Shown: positions 17,927-27,125, counted from the stretch's first letter. The stretch: DNA of 64,000 nucleotides from CAYYFX01 sp046330135 (GCA_046330135.1 JAXLTI010000004.1:682001-746000), one strand, 5' to 3'. A program made the numbers and translations. The notes: generated by a model not told the origin, from the sequence alone.

Positions 17927-19335
17927 GCGTCGCGTCGAGTCGCGCGCGAGCGGCGGTGCGGGCGCTCGATCCGGGATGGATCTTGTGCGTGGCCGGGGCG
18001 ACCGCTCTATCGATCGCCGCCGCTCTCGTGCCTCTGCAAGCCGCGTTCGTCGCGCTCGCGCTCGCGGGCGCGGCCGTCCTCATCAACCGGCTGGGCCCGC
18101 GGCTCGGTCTTTGGTGCCTCTTCGTCGCCATGATCCCGATGCGGGGACCCTTGTCCGTCGACGTCTCGGGATCCACGACCCTCTTCGCGAACGACGTCCT
18201 CCTGCTCGCGCTCACGGTCGCGTGCATCCGGGAGAACGGGCTGCGCGGAATCCTCCGAAGGAGTCCGTCGTTCCGGATCGGAGCGCTGCTCGCCGCGCTC
18301 ACGTTGGGAGGCCTCTACACCGCGACCCGCCTCAAGTGGGGTCTCGCGTTTGCGGTGCACGAGGCGGCGCAGACGGCGGCCTTCTACGTCGCGTGGCACT
18401 GGATCCGGACGGGACGCGAGGCGAAGTACACGCTGGTCGCCTTCGTCATCGGGCTGCTTCCGGCCGTCGTGGTCGGCCTCCGCCAGTCCGACCAACCGGT
18501 GCAGCAGTTCCTGGCGCAGGAGGAGTTCCTGCCAGCGATCGCGTGGGATGAGGCGGGCAACCCGCACGTCCGCGTCTTCTCGACGTTCGAGCATCCGTTG
18601 CACTTCTCCCACGCCTTGTCGATGGGGACCGGTTTCGCCGTCGGGCTCTTCTCGGCAGTCGCTCCTCCCGCGCGCCTTCTGCTGGCCAGCGCCGCGTCGG
18701 CCTTCGCCTACTGCAATCAGTACACCTACTCCATGGGCGGCCTTCTCGGAACGATCGGCGCCGTCGTGACCGTCTTGCTGCTCTCACGACGGAGATGGGT
18801 CTTCGGACTCCTCCCCGTCATTCTGTTCGTCTGGCTTCTGGTGGCGCCCCAGGCCCTCCTCGTCCGCATCGAGAACAGCTTCTCCGGGAGGAACCCGACG
18901 ACGGGAGCCCGGATCATCACCTACATCCAGACGCTCCGAGTGTTGCAGGACCATCCCGTCCTGGGTGTCGGTTGGGGGAGCATCCGGACTGCCCTCGAAG
19001 AGAACTACCGGATCACCCGCGATCAGAATGTGTCGTTCACGGCGGAGAACTACTTCCTCGAGCGCGCCCTCGCGTTCGGACTCGTCGGATTGACGCTCAC
19101 GCTCGTTCTGTGCGGGCTCTTCTTCCGCAACGCGCGCTCGAGGCCGCCGCCGGACCCGTTGCCTTGGCCTCGAGCGGCGATCCTGTGCGGCGGCGTGGCG
19201 TTCTACGTGCAAGCGCAGTTCATTCCGGCCGCCGATCCACCGAGCCGCTACCTTCTGTGGATCCTCCTGGCGCTAGCCGAGCGCATGCGAATCCTGGCGC
19301 GAAGGGCGGCGACCGCGGACGGGACTTCCCGATGA
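17923..19335 (+). CDS. O-antigen polymerase/ligase-like protein
   Basis: A 470-residue membrane protein with 10-12 helices and a large periplasmic loop carrying the Wzy_C-type pattern ARIITYIQTLRVLQDHPVLGVGWG, where the Arg and His residues serve in polymerisation or ligation. Position between Wzx and glycosyltransferases suggests it is the polymerase (Wzy) of this locus, although ligases look similar. GTG 17923 overlaps the flippase stop; its own TGA overlaps the next ATG. Confidence 0.85.
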   Translation: MSVASSRARAAVRALDPGWILCVAGATALSIAAALVPLQAAFVALALAGAAVLINRLGPRLGLWCLFVAMIPMRGPLSVDVSGSTTLFANDVLLLALTVACIRENGLRGILRRSPSFRIGALLAALTLGGLYTATRLKWGLAFAVHEAAQTAAFYVAWHWIRTGREAKYTLVAFVIGLLPAVVVGLRQSDQPVQQFLAQEEFLPAIAWDEAGNPHVRVFSTFEHPLHFSHALSMGTGFAVGLFSAVAPPARLLLASAASAFAYCNQYTYSMGGLLGTIGAVVTVLLLSRRRWVFGLLPVILFVWLLVAPQALLVRIENSFSGRNPTTGARIITYIQTLRVLQDHPVLGVGWGSIRTALEENYRITRDQNVSFTAENYFLERALAFGLVGLTLTLVLCGLFFRNARSRPPPDPLPWPRAAILCGGVAFYVQAQFIPAADPPSRYLLWILLALAERMRILARRAATADGTSR

Positions 19336-20552
19336 GCCCGGAGGCTCCCGGCGCCGGCGTCGCGGGCATGCCCCGCACGCGAGTTCTCCAGCTGATCACC
19401 CGGATGATCGTCGGCGGCGCCCAGGAGCAGGTGCTCGCCACCGCGGAGAAGCTGGATCCCACGCGCTTCGAGCAACAGCTCTGGACCGGACCGCAGACGG
19501 GCAGCGAGGGATCGCTCCTGGAGACCGCGCGATCACGCGGCGTTCACCTTCGCATCATCCCCGACCTCGTGCGCGAGATCGATCCGTGGAGGGATGCGCG
19601 CGTCACGCTCGAGCTGGCGCGCCTGATGCGGGCCGAGCGCTTCGACCTGGTGAACACGCACAGCTCCAAGGCCGGCATCGTGGGCCGCGTGGCGGCGCGC
19701 TTGGCGGGAGTCCCCGCGGTCGTCCACACGGTGCACGGGTGGGGCTTCCACGAGCACATGTCCGGACGGACGCGCGCCACGTACATCCTGCTGGAGCGCA
19801 TGCTCGCCCGCTGGACTCATCGCCTCATCTCGGTGTCGGAGCGCACCACGCACATCGGGCTCGACGCGCGGATCGGACGCCGGGAGCAGTACATCCTGAT
19901 CCGCAGCGGCGTGCCGCTCGATCGCTTCGGCCCGGATCCCGCCGTGCGCGGGCGCGTGCGTCGCGACTTCGGCTGGGCGGAGGACGACGTCGTCGTGGGC
20001 TCGGTGGGGCGGCTTTCGGCGCAGAAGAATCCGCGGGACTTCGTCCGCCTCGCTCAGCGCATCCTGCCCGAGCACGGTCGCGCCCGCTTCCTGTACGTCG
20101 GCGACGGCCCGCTCCGCGCGGAGACGGAAGCGGCGGTTGCGGCGGCGGGCCTCCGGGATCGCGTGATCCTCGCCGGGCTCCGCACCGACGTTCCCGATCT
20201 GTTGCGTGCGATGGACGTCTTCGTGCTGACGTCGCTCTGGGAGGGTCTGCCGCGGGTCGTGCCTCAGGCGCTGGCCACGGGCCTTCCCGTGGTCGCGTAC
20301 GACGCCGCGGGTCTGCGCGAGGTGGTCGCCGAGGGGAGGGGCGGCTTCACGGTTCCCGTGCTTGACCTCGAATCGCTGGGCGAGCGCGTGAGCGCCCTCC
20401 TCCGGGACGATGCATTGCGCCGCGAGGCGGGACGCCAGGCGGTGAGCCGTCTCGATGCGTTCTCCGAGGAGACGATGCTCCGGCAGCTCGGCGCGCTGTA
20501 CTCGGAGCTCAGCGCTTCGACGCGCGCGCCTCGAGACGCGGCAACTCCCTGA
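19332..20552 (+). CDS. Glycosyltransferase family 4, first of tandem pair
   Basis: A 406-residue GT-B enzyme. It shows VLQLITRMIVGGAQEQV (donor-loop glycine pair), NTHSSKAGIVGR, VHTVHGWGFHEH, GRLSAQKNPRDF and a C-terminal E-x7-type site WEGLPRVVPQALATG. These match the EpsD/PelF-like GT4 group acting on undecaprenyl-linked sugars. It shares many identical blocks with the next gene. ATG 19332 overlaps the Wzy stop by 4 bp. Confidence 0.9.
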   Translation: MSPEAPGAGVAGMPRTRVLQLITRMIVGGAQEQVLATAEKLDPTRFEQQLWTGPQTGSEGSLLETARSRGVHLRIIPDLVREIDPWRDARVTLELARLMRAERFDLVNTHSSKAGIVGRVAARLAGVPAVVHTVHGWGFHEHMSGRTRATYILLERMLARWTHRLISVSERTTHIGLDARIGRREQYILIRSGVPLDRFGPDPAVRGRVRRDFGWAEDDVVVGSVGRLSAQKNPRDFVRLAQRILPEHGRARFLYVGDGPLRAETEAAVAAAGLRDRVILAGLRTDVPDLLRAMDVFVLTSLWEGLPRVVPQALATGLPVVAYDAAGLREVVAEGRGGFTVPVLDLESLGERVSALLRDDALRREAGRQAVSRLDAFSEETMLRQLGALYSELSASTRAPRDAATP

Positions 20553-20579
20553 ACGGAGTTGACACGTCTCTCCGGAGAG
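20541..20579 (+). terminator. Two adjacent dyads after the first GT4 gene
   Basis: AACTCC-CTGAAC-GGAGTT (20541-20558) spans the stop codon; it is followed by the perfect 16-bp palindrome GTCTCTCCGGAGAGAC (20564-20579). Neither has a U-tract. They could attenuate or process transcript between the two GT4 genes, or the palindrome could be an operator. Confidence 0.35.
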
Positions 20580-20616
20580 ACCTCGGGAATCCCCCGATGG
20601 CTCCGCGCGAGAGTTC

Positions 20617-20647
20617 TTGCCGGCGCCCCCTCCCGCGAAGTTATATT
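20617..20647 (+). promoter_or_regulatory. Possible promoter for the second GT4 gene
   Basis: TATATT (20642-20647), an AT-rich island in this GC-rich region, lies 19 bp after TTGCCG (20617-20622) and 58 bp before the chosen ATG. The spacer is longer than usual, so this is a weak call. Confidence 0.3.
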
Positions 20648-20705
20648 GCAACCGTCCGCGGCCGACCGTGCAGCCCCACCCCCTGCAGCGGAGGACCGCC
20701 CGACG

Positions 20706-21977
20706 ATGGACCCGTCCGTCGAGGAGCTTCGGAAGCTCGATCTGCCGCGGCGTGCGGCGGCCACTCTGCCGGCGACTCCGGTCGGGGCGGCTGCCGCGGC
20801 CCGCCCGATTCGCGTCCTCCACGTGATCACGCGGATGATCGTGGGCGGGGCGCAGGAGAACGCGTTGCTCTCGTGCGCGCTCGCCGATCCGGATCGCTTC
20901 GAAAGCGAGCTCCTCTCCGGGATCGAGACCGGATCCGAAGGCGAGCTGCACGGCGAGGTCCGCTCGCGCGGCATCCGGCACCATCTCGAGCCGTCGCTCA
21001 TCCGCGCGGTGAATCCGTGGAAGGACCTCGTCGCGCTCGGGCGGCTGTGGCGCTTCCTCCGCCGGACGGGTCCCTGGGATGTGGTGCATACGCACTCGTC
21101 CAAGGCGGGGGTGCTCGGCCGGCTGGCGGCGCGGCTGGCGAGCGTGCCGCACGTGGTGCACACGGCCCACGGCTGGGGCTTCACGCCGTCGCAATCGCGG
21201 CTCGTCTTCTGGATGTACGTGCAGGCGGAGCGTCTCTGTGCGCGGCTCTGCGACGCGATCGTCGTGGTCACGGACGAGGACCGGAAGGACGCGCTGGCAC
21301 GAGGCATCGGACGGCCCGAGCAATACCGTCTCATCCGCTCGGGCATCCGCGTGGAGTTCTTCCGCGACGTGACGATCCCGCCGGAGAAAGCCCGCGGGCT
21401 GCTGGGCCTTCCACCGGACGCGTTCGTCATCGGCAGCGTGGGGCGGCTCTCCGCGCAGAAGGCGCCGCTGGACCTGATCGAAGCCTTCGCGGTGGTGGCG
21501 GAAGCTCAGCCCGATGCGAGGCTCGTGTTCGTGGGCGACGGCCCGTTACGATCGGACGTCGAGAAGCGCCTGGCGGCCCTCGGCCTGCAGGAGCGCGTGA
21601 CCCTCGCCGGGATCCGCCGCGACGTGCCGCGGCTCCTGCGCGCGTTCGACGTCTTCGCGCTCGCGTCGCGGTGGGAAGGCTTGCCGCGCGTCTTCCCGCA
21701 AGCGATGGCCGCCGGCCTGCCCATCGTGGCCACGCGCGTGGCGGGAGCGGCGGACGCCGTCCGCCACGGGGAGACGGGGCTGCTGGTGGAGCCCGGCGAC
21801 GCCGGGGCGTTCGCGCAGGCGCTCCTCGCGATGGCCGCCGACCCGGCACGGGCGCGCCGAATGGGCGAAGCGGGGCGCGCCTCCGTCGAGCAGTTCTCCG
21901 CGCCGCGCATGGTCGAGCAACTGGAGGCGCTGTACTCCGACCTGGTCCACGCTGATCCGGCTCCGGTCACGAGGTAG
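20706..21977 (+). CDS. Glycosyltransferase family 4, second of tandem pair
   Basis: A 423-residue GT-B enzyme paralogous to the preceding gene: VLHVITRMIVGGAQENA, HTHSSKAGVLGR, VVHTAHGWGF, GSVGRLSAQKAPLD, VGDGPLR and the E-x7-like WEGLPRVFPQAMAAG occur in the same order. The start is chosen at ATG 20706, preceded by GCGGAGGA; a reading from 20559 would translate across the possible promoter and palindrome. The N-terminal 30 residues before the Rossmann strand are specific to this copy. Confidence 0.88.
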   Translation: MDPSVEELRKLDLPRRAAATLPATPVGAAAAARPIRVLHVITRMIVGGAQENALLSCALADPDRFESELLSGIETGSEGELHGEVRSRGIRHHLEPSLIRAVNPWKDLVALGRLWRFLRRTGPWDVVHTHSSKAGVLGRLAARLASVPHVVHTAHGWGFTPSQSRLVFWMYVQAERLCARLCDAIVVVTDEDRKDALARGIGRPEQYRLIRSGIRVEFFRDVTIPPEKARGLLGLPPDAFVIGSVGRLSAQKAPLDLIEAFAVVAEAQPDARLVFVGDGPLRSDVEKRLAALGLQERVTLAGIRRDVPRLLRAFDVFALASRWEGLPRVFPQAMAAGLPIVATRVAGAADAVRHGETGLLVEPGDAGAFAQALLAMAADPARARRMGEAGRASVEQFSAPRMVEQLEALYSDLVHADPAPVTR

Positions 21978-21993
21978 GCGTGGATCCTCCGCG

Positions 21994-22014
21994 TCGCGAC
22001 GGGTCTAGTCGCGA
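21994..22014. terminator. Hairpin between convergent genes
   Basis: TCGCGAC, a 7-nt loop and GTCGCGA form a perfect 7-bp stem between the rightward GT4 end (21977) and the leftward acyl-CoA dehydrogenase end (its stop lies in the loop). Flanking GGATC/ATCC can extend it with a bulge. No U-tract. Confidence 0.45.
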
Positions 22015-23867
22015 TCCGGGCAGGCGGGGAGGATGCCCTTCTCGAGCCAGGCGTAGCGGTCTTCGAGCACGCCGTGCGCCACGCGACGCGCGGAGAGGTC
22101 GTCGTTCTTGCGCATGCCGCGGAAGGCCGCTTCCACGCGCCGGCGCGCGGCGCGGCAGAAGTGGTCGGCCAGCTCCATCGCGCTCGCGTCGCTGCCGTTG
22201 CCGGCGACGCGCCCCGACGCGCGCGCCGCCACGACGGACATCGCGAACAGATCCACGCCCACGTCGACGAACCGGCCGAGGAGGAGCTGGCGCCTCTCGA
22301 GCTTCGGCCCGATGCGCACCATCGCGTGGAAGAGCTCGCGCGAGAGACGGCGCGAGGCGCGCTGCACGAAGTGCAGGTGCGCGGCCAGGACGCCCGGCAC
22401 GATGCCGGGGAGGCGCCCGTCGAGGGGCAGCCAGCGCGACGCGTACCAGCCGGGGTAGAACGTCGCCGCGGAGAACAGCGCCTTGCCCTTCGCCGCGCCG
22501 CCCGCGTGCGGATCCACGAGCGCGCCGGCGCGCTTCAGGTGCGGGTCGAGCGCCTCGCGCGCGATGAACAGCCGCATGATCTCGGACGTGCCTTCCACGA
22601 TCGTGTTGATGCGCGCGTCGCGGTAGATGCGCTCCACGGGGAAAGGGATCTCGCCGCGCGCCGCGAGGGACTCCTCGCGCTCGTAGCCGCGCCCGCCGCG
22701 GATTTGCAGCGTCATGTCCGCGATCTTCAGCAGCGCCTCCGAGCCGAAGAGCTTCGCGATGGCCGCTTCGAGCCGGATGTCGCGCCCGCCGCGTCCCGCC
22801 AGCCCGGACGCGTAGTCGGACACGGCTTCCATCGCGTACACGTGGGACGCGATCCACGCGAGCTTCTCGGAGACCGCTTCGTGCTCGCCGATGCGCCGGC
22901 CCCATTGCGCGCGCGTGCCGGACCAGCTCCGCGCGATGCGCAGGCACTGCTTCGCCACGCCCACGGACGCCGCGGGCAGCGTGAGCCGCCCCGTGTTCAG
23001 GGTCACGAGCGCGATCTTGAGCCCGCGGCCCTCGCCGCCCAGCAGGTTCTCCGCCGGGACGCGAACGTCGCGGAAGCGGATCAGGCCGTTCGAGATCGCG
23101 CGGATGCCGAGGAAGCGGCAGCGGTGCGCCAGCTCGATGCCCGGGGAGCTCATCTCCACGAGGAACGCGGACATGCGCGGGCGTTCCTTACCCTTCACCA
23201 TCTCGGAGGGCGTGCGCGCCATGACGACGAGGAGATCCGCCTTCAGCCCGTTCGTGCACCAGAGCTTCTCGCCGTTGAGGACCCAGTGGCCGTCGCGCGT
23301 GGGCGTGGCCGTGGTCGCCATGTTCGCGGGGTCGCTGCCGGCTTCCGGCTCGGTGAGGGCGAACCCGGAGATCGCGCCGCCGGCGAGCCGCGGCAGCCAC
23401 TTCTTCTTCTGCGCCTCGGTCCCGAAGAGCCGCAGCGGCTGCGGGACGCCGATGGACTGATGCGCCGAGAGCCACACGGCCGTGGACGTGCAATGGCTGG
23501 CCACGAGCGCCACCGCACGGTTGTAGTTCATCTGGGAGAAGCCCAGCCCGCCGTATTCCTTGGGGATCTTCATGCCGAAGGCGCCCAGCTCCACGAGGCC
23601 GGCGACGACGTCCGGCGGCAGCTCCTCTTCGCGGTCGTGACGAGCGGGATCCACCTTTTCCAGCAGGAAGCGACGCAGCCTCCCGAGGAAGGGCTCGGCG
23701 CCCGCGCGGTCGTTCGGGTCCTGCTCCGGGAAGGGGAAGAGCAGGTCGCTGCGCAGGCGTCCGAGGAACAGCTCGGCGGCGAAGCTGGGCGAGGTCCAAT
23801 CCGCTTCGCGGGCGGACTCGGCCAGCTCGCGCGAGGCATCGGCGGCAGCAGGGGCCTTTTCGGTCAC
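22005..23867 (-). CDS. Acyl-CoA dehydrogenase (long form)
   Basis: A 620-residue flavoprotein that oxidises acyl-CoA to enoyl-CoA. Signature features: GAFGMKIPKEYGGLGFS, the FAD/substrate motif FALTEPEAGSDPANM, WVLNGEKLWCTNG, and near residue 420 the IRGGRGYE and YRDARINTIVEGTSEIMR motif with the catalytic Glu. The 200-residue C-terminal extension makes it like the VLCAD/ACAD9 type rather than the 380-residue tetramers. The start is GTG at 23867. It diverges from the sulfoxide reductase gene with about 78 bp between. No ETF or thiolase gene is adjacent. Confidence 0.92.
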   Translation of the reverse strand: MTEKAPAAADASRELAESAREADWTSPSFAAELFLGRLRSDLLFPFPEQDPNDRAGAEPFLGRLRRFLLEKVDPARHDREEELPPDVVAGLVELGAFGMKIPKEYGGLGFSQMNYNRAVALVASHCTSTAVWLSAHQSIGVPQPLRLFGTEAQKKKWLPRLAGGAISGFALTEPEAGSDPANMATTATPTRDGHWVLNGEKLWCTNGLKADLLVVMARTPSEMVKGKERPRMSAFLVEMSSPGIELAHRCRFLGIRAISNGLIRFRDVRVPAENLLGGEGRGLKIALVTLNTGRLTLPAASVGVAKQCLRIARSWSGTRAQWGRRIGEHEAVSEKLAWIASHVYAMEAVSDYASGLAGRGGRDIRLEAAIAKLFGSEALLKIADMTLQIRGGRGYEREESLAARGEIPFPVERIYRDARINTIVEGTSEIMRLFIAREALDPHLKRAGALVDPHAGGAAKGKALFSAATFYPGWYASRWLPLDGRLPGIVPGVLAAHLHFVQRASRRLSRELFHAMVRIGPKLERRQLLLGRFVDVGVDLFAMSVVAARASGRVAGNGSDASAMELADHFCRAARRRVEAAFRGMRKNDDLSARRVAHGVLEDRYAWLEKGILPACPDRD

Positions 23868-23945
23868 GAGTGCCTCGGGAAGGGGGTCGTCGCGGAGCGC
23901 CGAGTCTGTTTATCGGCAACGAGCGGGCCTGAATCGAGGAGTGCT

Positions 23946-24563
23946 ATGCTCGGGCGCATGGATCGGCACGCTCCTTCGAAACGGCAGGGTCGTCCGGCTC
24001 CGGGTGGGGAGCGGGGCGCCGGACGGCCGGATCTCCAGGAGCCGGGCAGCGACCGGCCGTCTCGGGAGGGGCATGCCGGCGAGCCGGGCGCCGACCGGGC
24101 GGCCTCCTACCGGGAGGCCGTCGCGCGCATCGGGCTCCTCCTCGAAGGGGAGACCGACTGGGTCGCGGCGATGGCCACCGTGGCCTGCGAGCTTCACGGC
24201 GCCTTCCACCACTTCGATTGGACCGGGTTCTACCGGGTGGTCGGCGACGAGCTCGTGGTGGGGCCGTACCAGGGGACCCACGGGTGCCTCCGGATCGCCT
24301 ACGGGCGGGGGGTGTGCGGCACGGCGTGGAAGGAAGCGCGCACCCAGCTCGTCCCCGACGTGCGGGAGTTCGCCGGCCACATCGCCTGCAGCGACTCCAC
24401 CCTCTCCGAGATCGTCGTGCCCGTGCTGCGCCCGGACGGCTCCGTGCTCGCGATCCTCGACGTGGACTCGGACCGCCTCGCCGCGTTCGACGACGTCGAC
24501 GTGTTCGCGCTGGAGGCGCTGTGCGCGGAGCTGGGCGAGCGCTTCGGCGCGGAGAGCCGGTGA
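23946..24563 (+). CDS. msrC: Free methionine-(R)-sulfoxide reductase (GAF domain)
   Basis: The last 150 residues form a GAF domain with the fRMsr signature: FDWTGFYRV, PYQGTHGCLRIAYGRGVCGTA, VPDVREFAGHIAC and SEIVVPV. The three redox cysteines Cys114, Cys124 and Cys148 have the 10- and 24-residue spacing of the E. coli enzyme (84, 94, 118), so it should reduce free Met-R-sulfoxide using thioredoxin. The first 50 residues are Gly/Arg/Pro-rich and probably disordered; the true start may be the second ATG at 23958. It overlaps the next gene by GTGA. Confidence 0.9.
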   Translation: MLGRMDRHAPSKRQGRPAPGGERGAGRPDLQEPGSDRPSREGHAGEPGADRAASYREAVARIGLLLEGETDWVAAMATVACELHGAFHHFDWTGFYRVVGDELVVGPYQGTHGCLRIAYGRGVCGTAWKEARTQLVPDVREFAGHIACSDSTLSEIVVPVLRPDGSVLAILDVDSDRLAAFDDVDVFALEALCAELGERFGAESR

Positions 24564-26134
24564 TCTCTCGCCGAGCCCTCGCCGCGACGCTCGCCGCGGC
24601 GACGTTCCTCCTCTCCGCGGCCATCATGAACGGGCCGGCGGATCGTTCGCACCTCATCCCCGACGACGCCTCCACGCGCTTCGTGGCCGCCACGCTCGCG
24701 TCGGGGCACCTGATCGCGAAGGCGCCGCACGAGGTCGGCGCGTTCCGCCCGCCGCTCGTGGTGACGCGCGAGGGGCGCTGGTTCGGGAAGGAGTATCCGG
24801 TGCTTCCGCTCCTCATGGCGCCGGGAGTGCGCTTCCGGGTCGAGTGGGTCGTGAACCCCCTCCTCGCGGGGCTGCTCGTGTGGGGCACGTTCCTCTTGGG
24901 GCGCAAGCTCTACGACGAGACGGTCGGCCTCGTGGGCGCCAGCCTCGTGGCGCTCAGTCCCGGGCTGCTCTCGCTCTCGTCGACGTTCCTCAACAGCCTG
25001 CTCTCCGCGGTTCTGCTGCTCTTCTCGGCGATCGCCTGGCTCGAAGCCGCGCGGCGCCGCTCGCTCCCCTGGGGCGTGCTCGGCGGGTTCGTCTTCGGCG
25101 CGGCCTTCGCCACGCGCCCGTACTCGGCGGCGCTCATGCTCGTGCCGCTCGCGTTCATTCCGCTGAGCGCGTGGCGCGCGAACCGCCGCTCCGCGATGCG
25201 CGTCGTCTTCGGGCTGCTCCTCGGGGGCGCGCCGTGGGCCCTGGGGATGATCCTCTGGAACCTGCTCCTCTCGGGCGATCCGTGGAAGACGCCGTACCAG
25301 GTGTACGCGTCCTTCAATCGGCTCGGCTTCCAGAGCGAAGCCGCCGTCCAGTACGGACCGGCCACGGCGCTCGCCGACACGTGGCAGCAGGTGCTCGCGT
25401 TCGCGGATGCCCTGCTGCCCATGCCTTGGCTCGGCCGGCTCGCGCTCGTCCTCGCGCCGCTCGGCGCCTTGTGGGCGCTCCGCGCGCGCGGGATCGCTCT
25501 CGCCCTCGCGGGGCTCGTGCTCGTGGCGGGGCACATGCTGTTCTTCGGAGTCCGCTCGGGAAGCTGGGCGCTCACGGGAGCGCGCTACTACTTCGAGGCC
25601 ACCCCGGCGGCGGCGCTGCTGGTCGCCTTCCCGTTGATCCGTCTCTGCCGCTGGCGCAAGGGGATCGCGCTCGGGCTGAGCGTGAGCTTCGCGGCGATGT
25701 TCCTCGCGGCCGCGCTCGTCTCCGTGCCGGCGGCGGTCGCTCAGGCGAAGAGCTACCACAGCGATCCCTTCGCCGGCAGCAATCGACGCCTGGAGCGCTG
25801 GGTGCGCCAGCTGGACGCGCAAGAGCGGCGCATGCTCTTCGTGGACGTCTCGACCTACAACTGGGGTTCGGCCGTCCTCGTGAACCCGCCCGACTTCGCC
25901 GCGCCGAACCTCGTGGCCGTCTACCGCACGCCGCCCCAGAACCGCGCCGTCCTCGAGGAGTTCCCGGGCCGCGCCGCGTATCTCGTCCGCTGGTCGACCG
26001 CCACGGGCGCCTTCGAGATGCAGCCCTACGTCCCGGAAGACGACACCACGGGTCCGCCGGACCGCTTCCCCTACACGGACATGAAGCGCCGCGGCCTCCT
26101 GAATCCGGCGGGCAAGCCGCCGAAAGAGGGATAG
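24560..26134 (+). CDS. GT39/ArnT-like membrane glycosyltransferase
   Basis: A 524-residue membrane protein with about ten helices. The first periplasmic loop contains DDAST and an acidic/aromatic region (GRWFGKEYPVLPLL) in the place where GT-C enzymes such as ArnT and PMT hold their catalytic Asp; a helix with ATRPYSAALMLVPL follows. A soluble C-terminal region (residues 400-520) has a beta-rich look. It probably transfers a sugar from a polyprenyl phosphate donor to an acceptor outside the membrane. The GTG at 24560 overlaps the msrC stop. Confidence 0.65.
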   Translation: MISRRALAATLAAATFLLSAAIMNGPADRSHLIPDDASTRFVAATLASGHLIAKAPHEVGAFRPPLVVTREGRWFGKEYPVLPLLMAPGVRFRVEWVVNPLLAGLLVWGTFLLGRKLYDETVGLVGASLVALSPGLLSLSSTFLNSLLSAVLLLFSAIAWLEAARRRSLPWGVLGGFVFGAAFATRPYSAALMLVPLAFIPLSAWRANRRSAMRVVFGLLLGGAPWALGMILWNLLLSGDPWKTPYQVYASFNRLGFQSEAAVQYGPATALADTWQQVLAFADALLPMPWLGRLALVLAPLGALWALRARGIALALAGLVLVAGHMLFFGVRSGSWALTGARYYFEATPAAALLVAFPLIRLCRWRKGIALGLSVSFAAMFLAAALVSVPAAVAQAKSYHSDPFAGSNRRLERWVRQLDAQERRMLFVDVSTYNWGSAVLVNPPDFAAPNLVAVYRTPPQNRAVLEEFPGRAAYLVRWSTATGAFEMQPYVPEDDTTGPPDRFPYTDMKRRGLLNPAGKPPKEG

Positions 26135-26293
26135 GCCGAGCGGAGGCTCTCTCGTCGCGGTCGGGTTCGACGTCCTTCCCCCGGGCCTGTGCGCGCGTAT
26201 GCGGGCGACGCGCTGCGCGCGTCGCGATCGCATGCGTGCTCCAATGCCCGGAGGAAGGACCTCGTTCCCGCCCACGACGAGAGTCTCTCGGCC
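26134..26293 (+). repeat. Foldback interspersed repeat, copy 2
   Basis: The conserved core is at 26183-26249 (67 bp, same orientation as copy 1). Its outer arms continue the foldback for nearly 50 bp on each side: GGCCGAG at 26134 pairs with CTCGGCC ending at 26293, and GTCCTTCC..CCGGGC on the left pairs with GCCCGG.GGAAGGAC on the right, with few mismatches. The whole element is about 160 bp and starts at the stop of the GT39-like gene. Confidence 0.8.
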
Positions 26294-26500
26294 TCGGTGA
26301 TCCGCGCTCTCCCTACCTCCGGCGGCAGGCACCGCCGAGCAGGCCGCCGGATCGATCGGCCAGGGCCTTCGGGCATCCGGGTCCGTCGCCGCGACTCAGC
26401 GCATCCGCCGGTCCGCGCCGCCGCGCGCTTCCACCGGTGGCTCGCCGTCCACCGAGCTGAGTCGCCTTTGGGCCCCACGAAGCCGCACATTGCGAACTCT

Positions 26501-26623
26501 GGTGAGCTCGGGAGGCGGAGACTCCTCCACGGGCATTGGAGCACGCATGCGATCGCGACGCGAAGCGTCGCCCGCATACGCGCGCACAGGCCCGTGGAGG
26601 AGTCTCCGCCTCCCGAGCTCACC
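26501..26623 (-). repeat. Foldback interspersed repeat, copy 3 (perfect 34-bp arms)
   Basis: The core (26531-26593, 63 bp) is the reverse complement of copies 1 and 2 and differs mainly in its central loop. It is flanked by 34-bp arms, 26501-26534 and 26590-26623, that are exact reverse complements (they begin GGTGAGCTCGGG and end CCCGAGCTCACC). It sits 13 bp before the end of the leftward YqeY gene. The DNA between copies 2 and 3 (26294-26500) holds no gene I can see. Confidence 0.85.
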
Positions 26624-26635
26624 AAGCTCGAATGG

Positions 26636-27082
26636 TCAGGCGAGCATCTCCCGCACGAGGCGGTTCGCGAGGGTGCCGTCGAGGTCGGCCTTGTGGGCCT
26701 TCATCAGGGCGCCCATGACCTTGCCGAGGTCGCTCGGGGCCTTCGCGCCCGACGCGGTGATGGCTTCCTGGACCCACTTGCGGGTGGTGGCCTCGTCGGC
26801 GAGCTTCGGCAGGAACTCGCGGATGACGCCCAGCTCGGCGCGCTCCGCGGCCGCCTGCTCGGCGCGTCCGCCCTTCTCGAACGCTTCGATGCTCTCGAGC
26901 CGCTGCTTCTCGAGACGTCGCAGGAGCCCCACGCACGTCTCGTCCGGAAGCTCCTTCGCGTTGTCCTTCTTCAGCTCGGTCAGGAACGCGGCGCGGATGC
27001 CGCGGAGAGCATTGAGGCGCCCGGCGTCCTTCGCCTTGAGGGCGTCCTTCATCTGCGCGCTGATGGCGTCGTAGATCGACAT
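26636..27082 (-). CDS. GatB/YqeY domain-containing protein
   Basis: A 148-residue protein of full YqeY length. It begins with a helical YqeY N-domain (YDAISAQMKDALKAKD, LNALRGIRAAFL) and ends with the tail domain shared with GatB (GAKAPSDLGKVMGALM, then LVREMLA). The family is tied to tRNA-dependent amidation by sequence but its exact role is unsettled. The ATG at 27082 follows GAGGAGG. It has its own promoter at 27126-27154. Confidence 0.93.
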   Translation of the reverse strand: MSIYDAISAQMKDALKAKDAGRLNALRGIRAAFLTELKKDNAKELPDETCVGLLRRLEKQRLESIEAFEKGGRAEQAAAERAELGVIREFLPKLADEATTRKWVQEAITASGAKAPSDLGKVMGALMKAHKADLDGTLANRLVREMLA

Positions 27083-27125
27083 CCCGCTCCTCCTCGCGCC
27101 GGCCGGACGGGCGCACGACGCCGGT

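Noticed and set aside
23941..26460. Long rightward frame across msrC, the GT39-like gene and a repeat
   Set aside because: Arg/Pro/Ser-rich and out of frame with the real genes; it runs through the foldback repeat.
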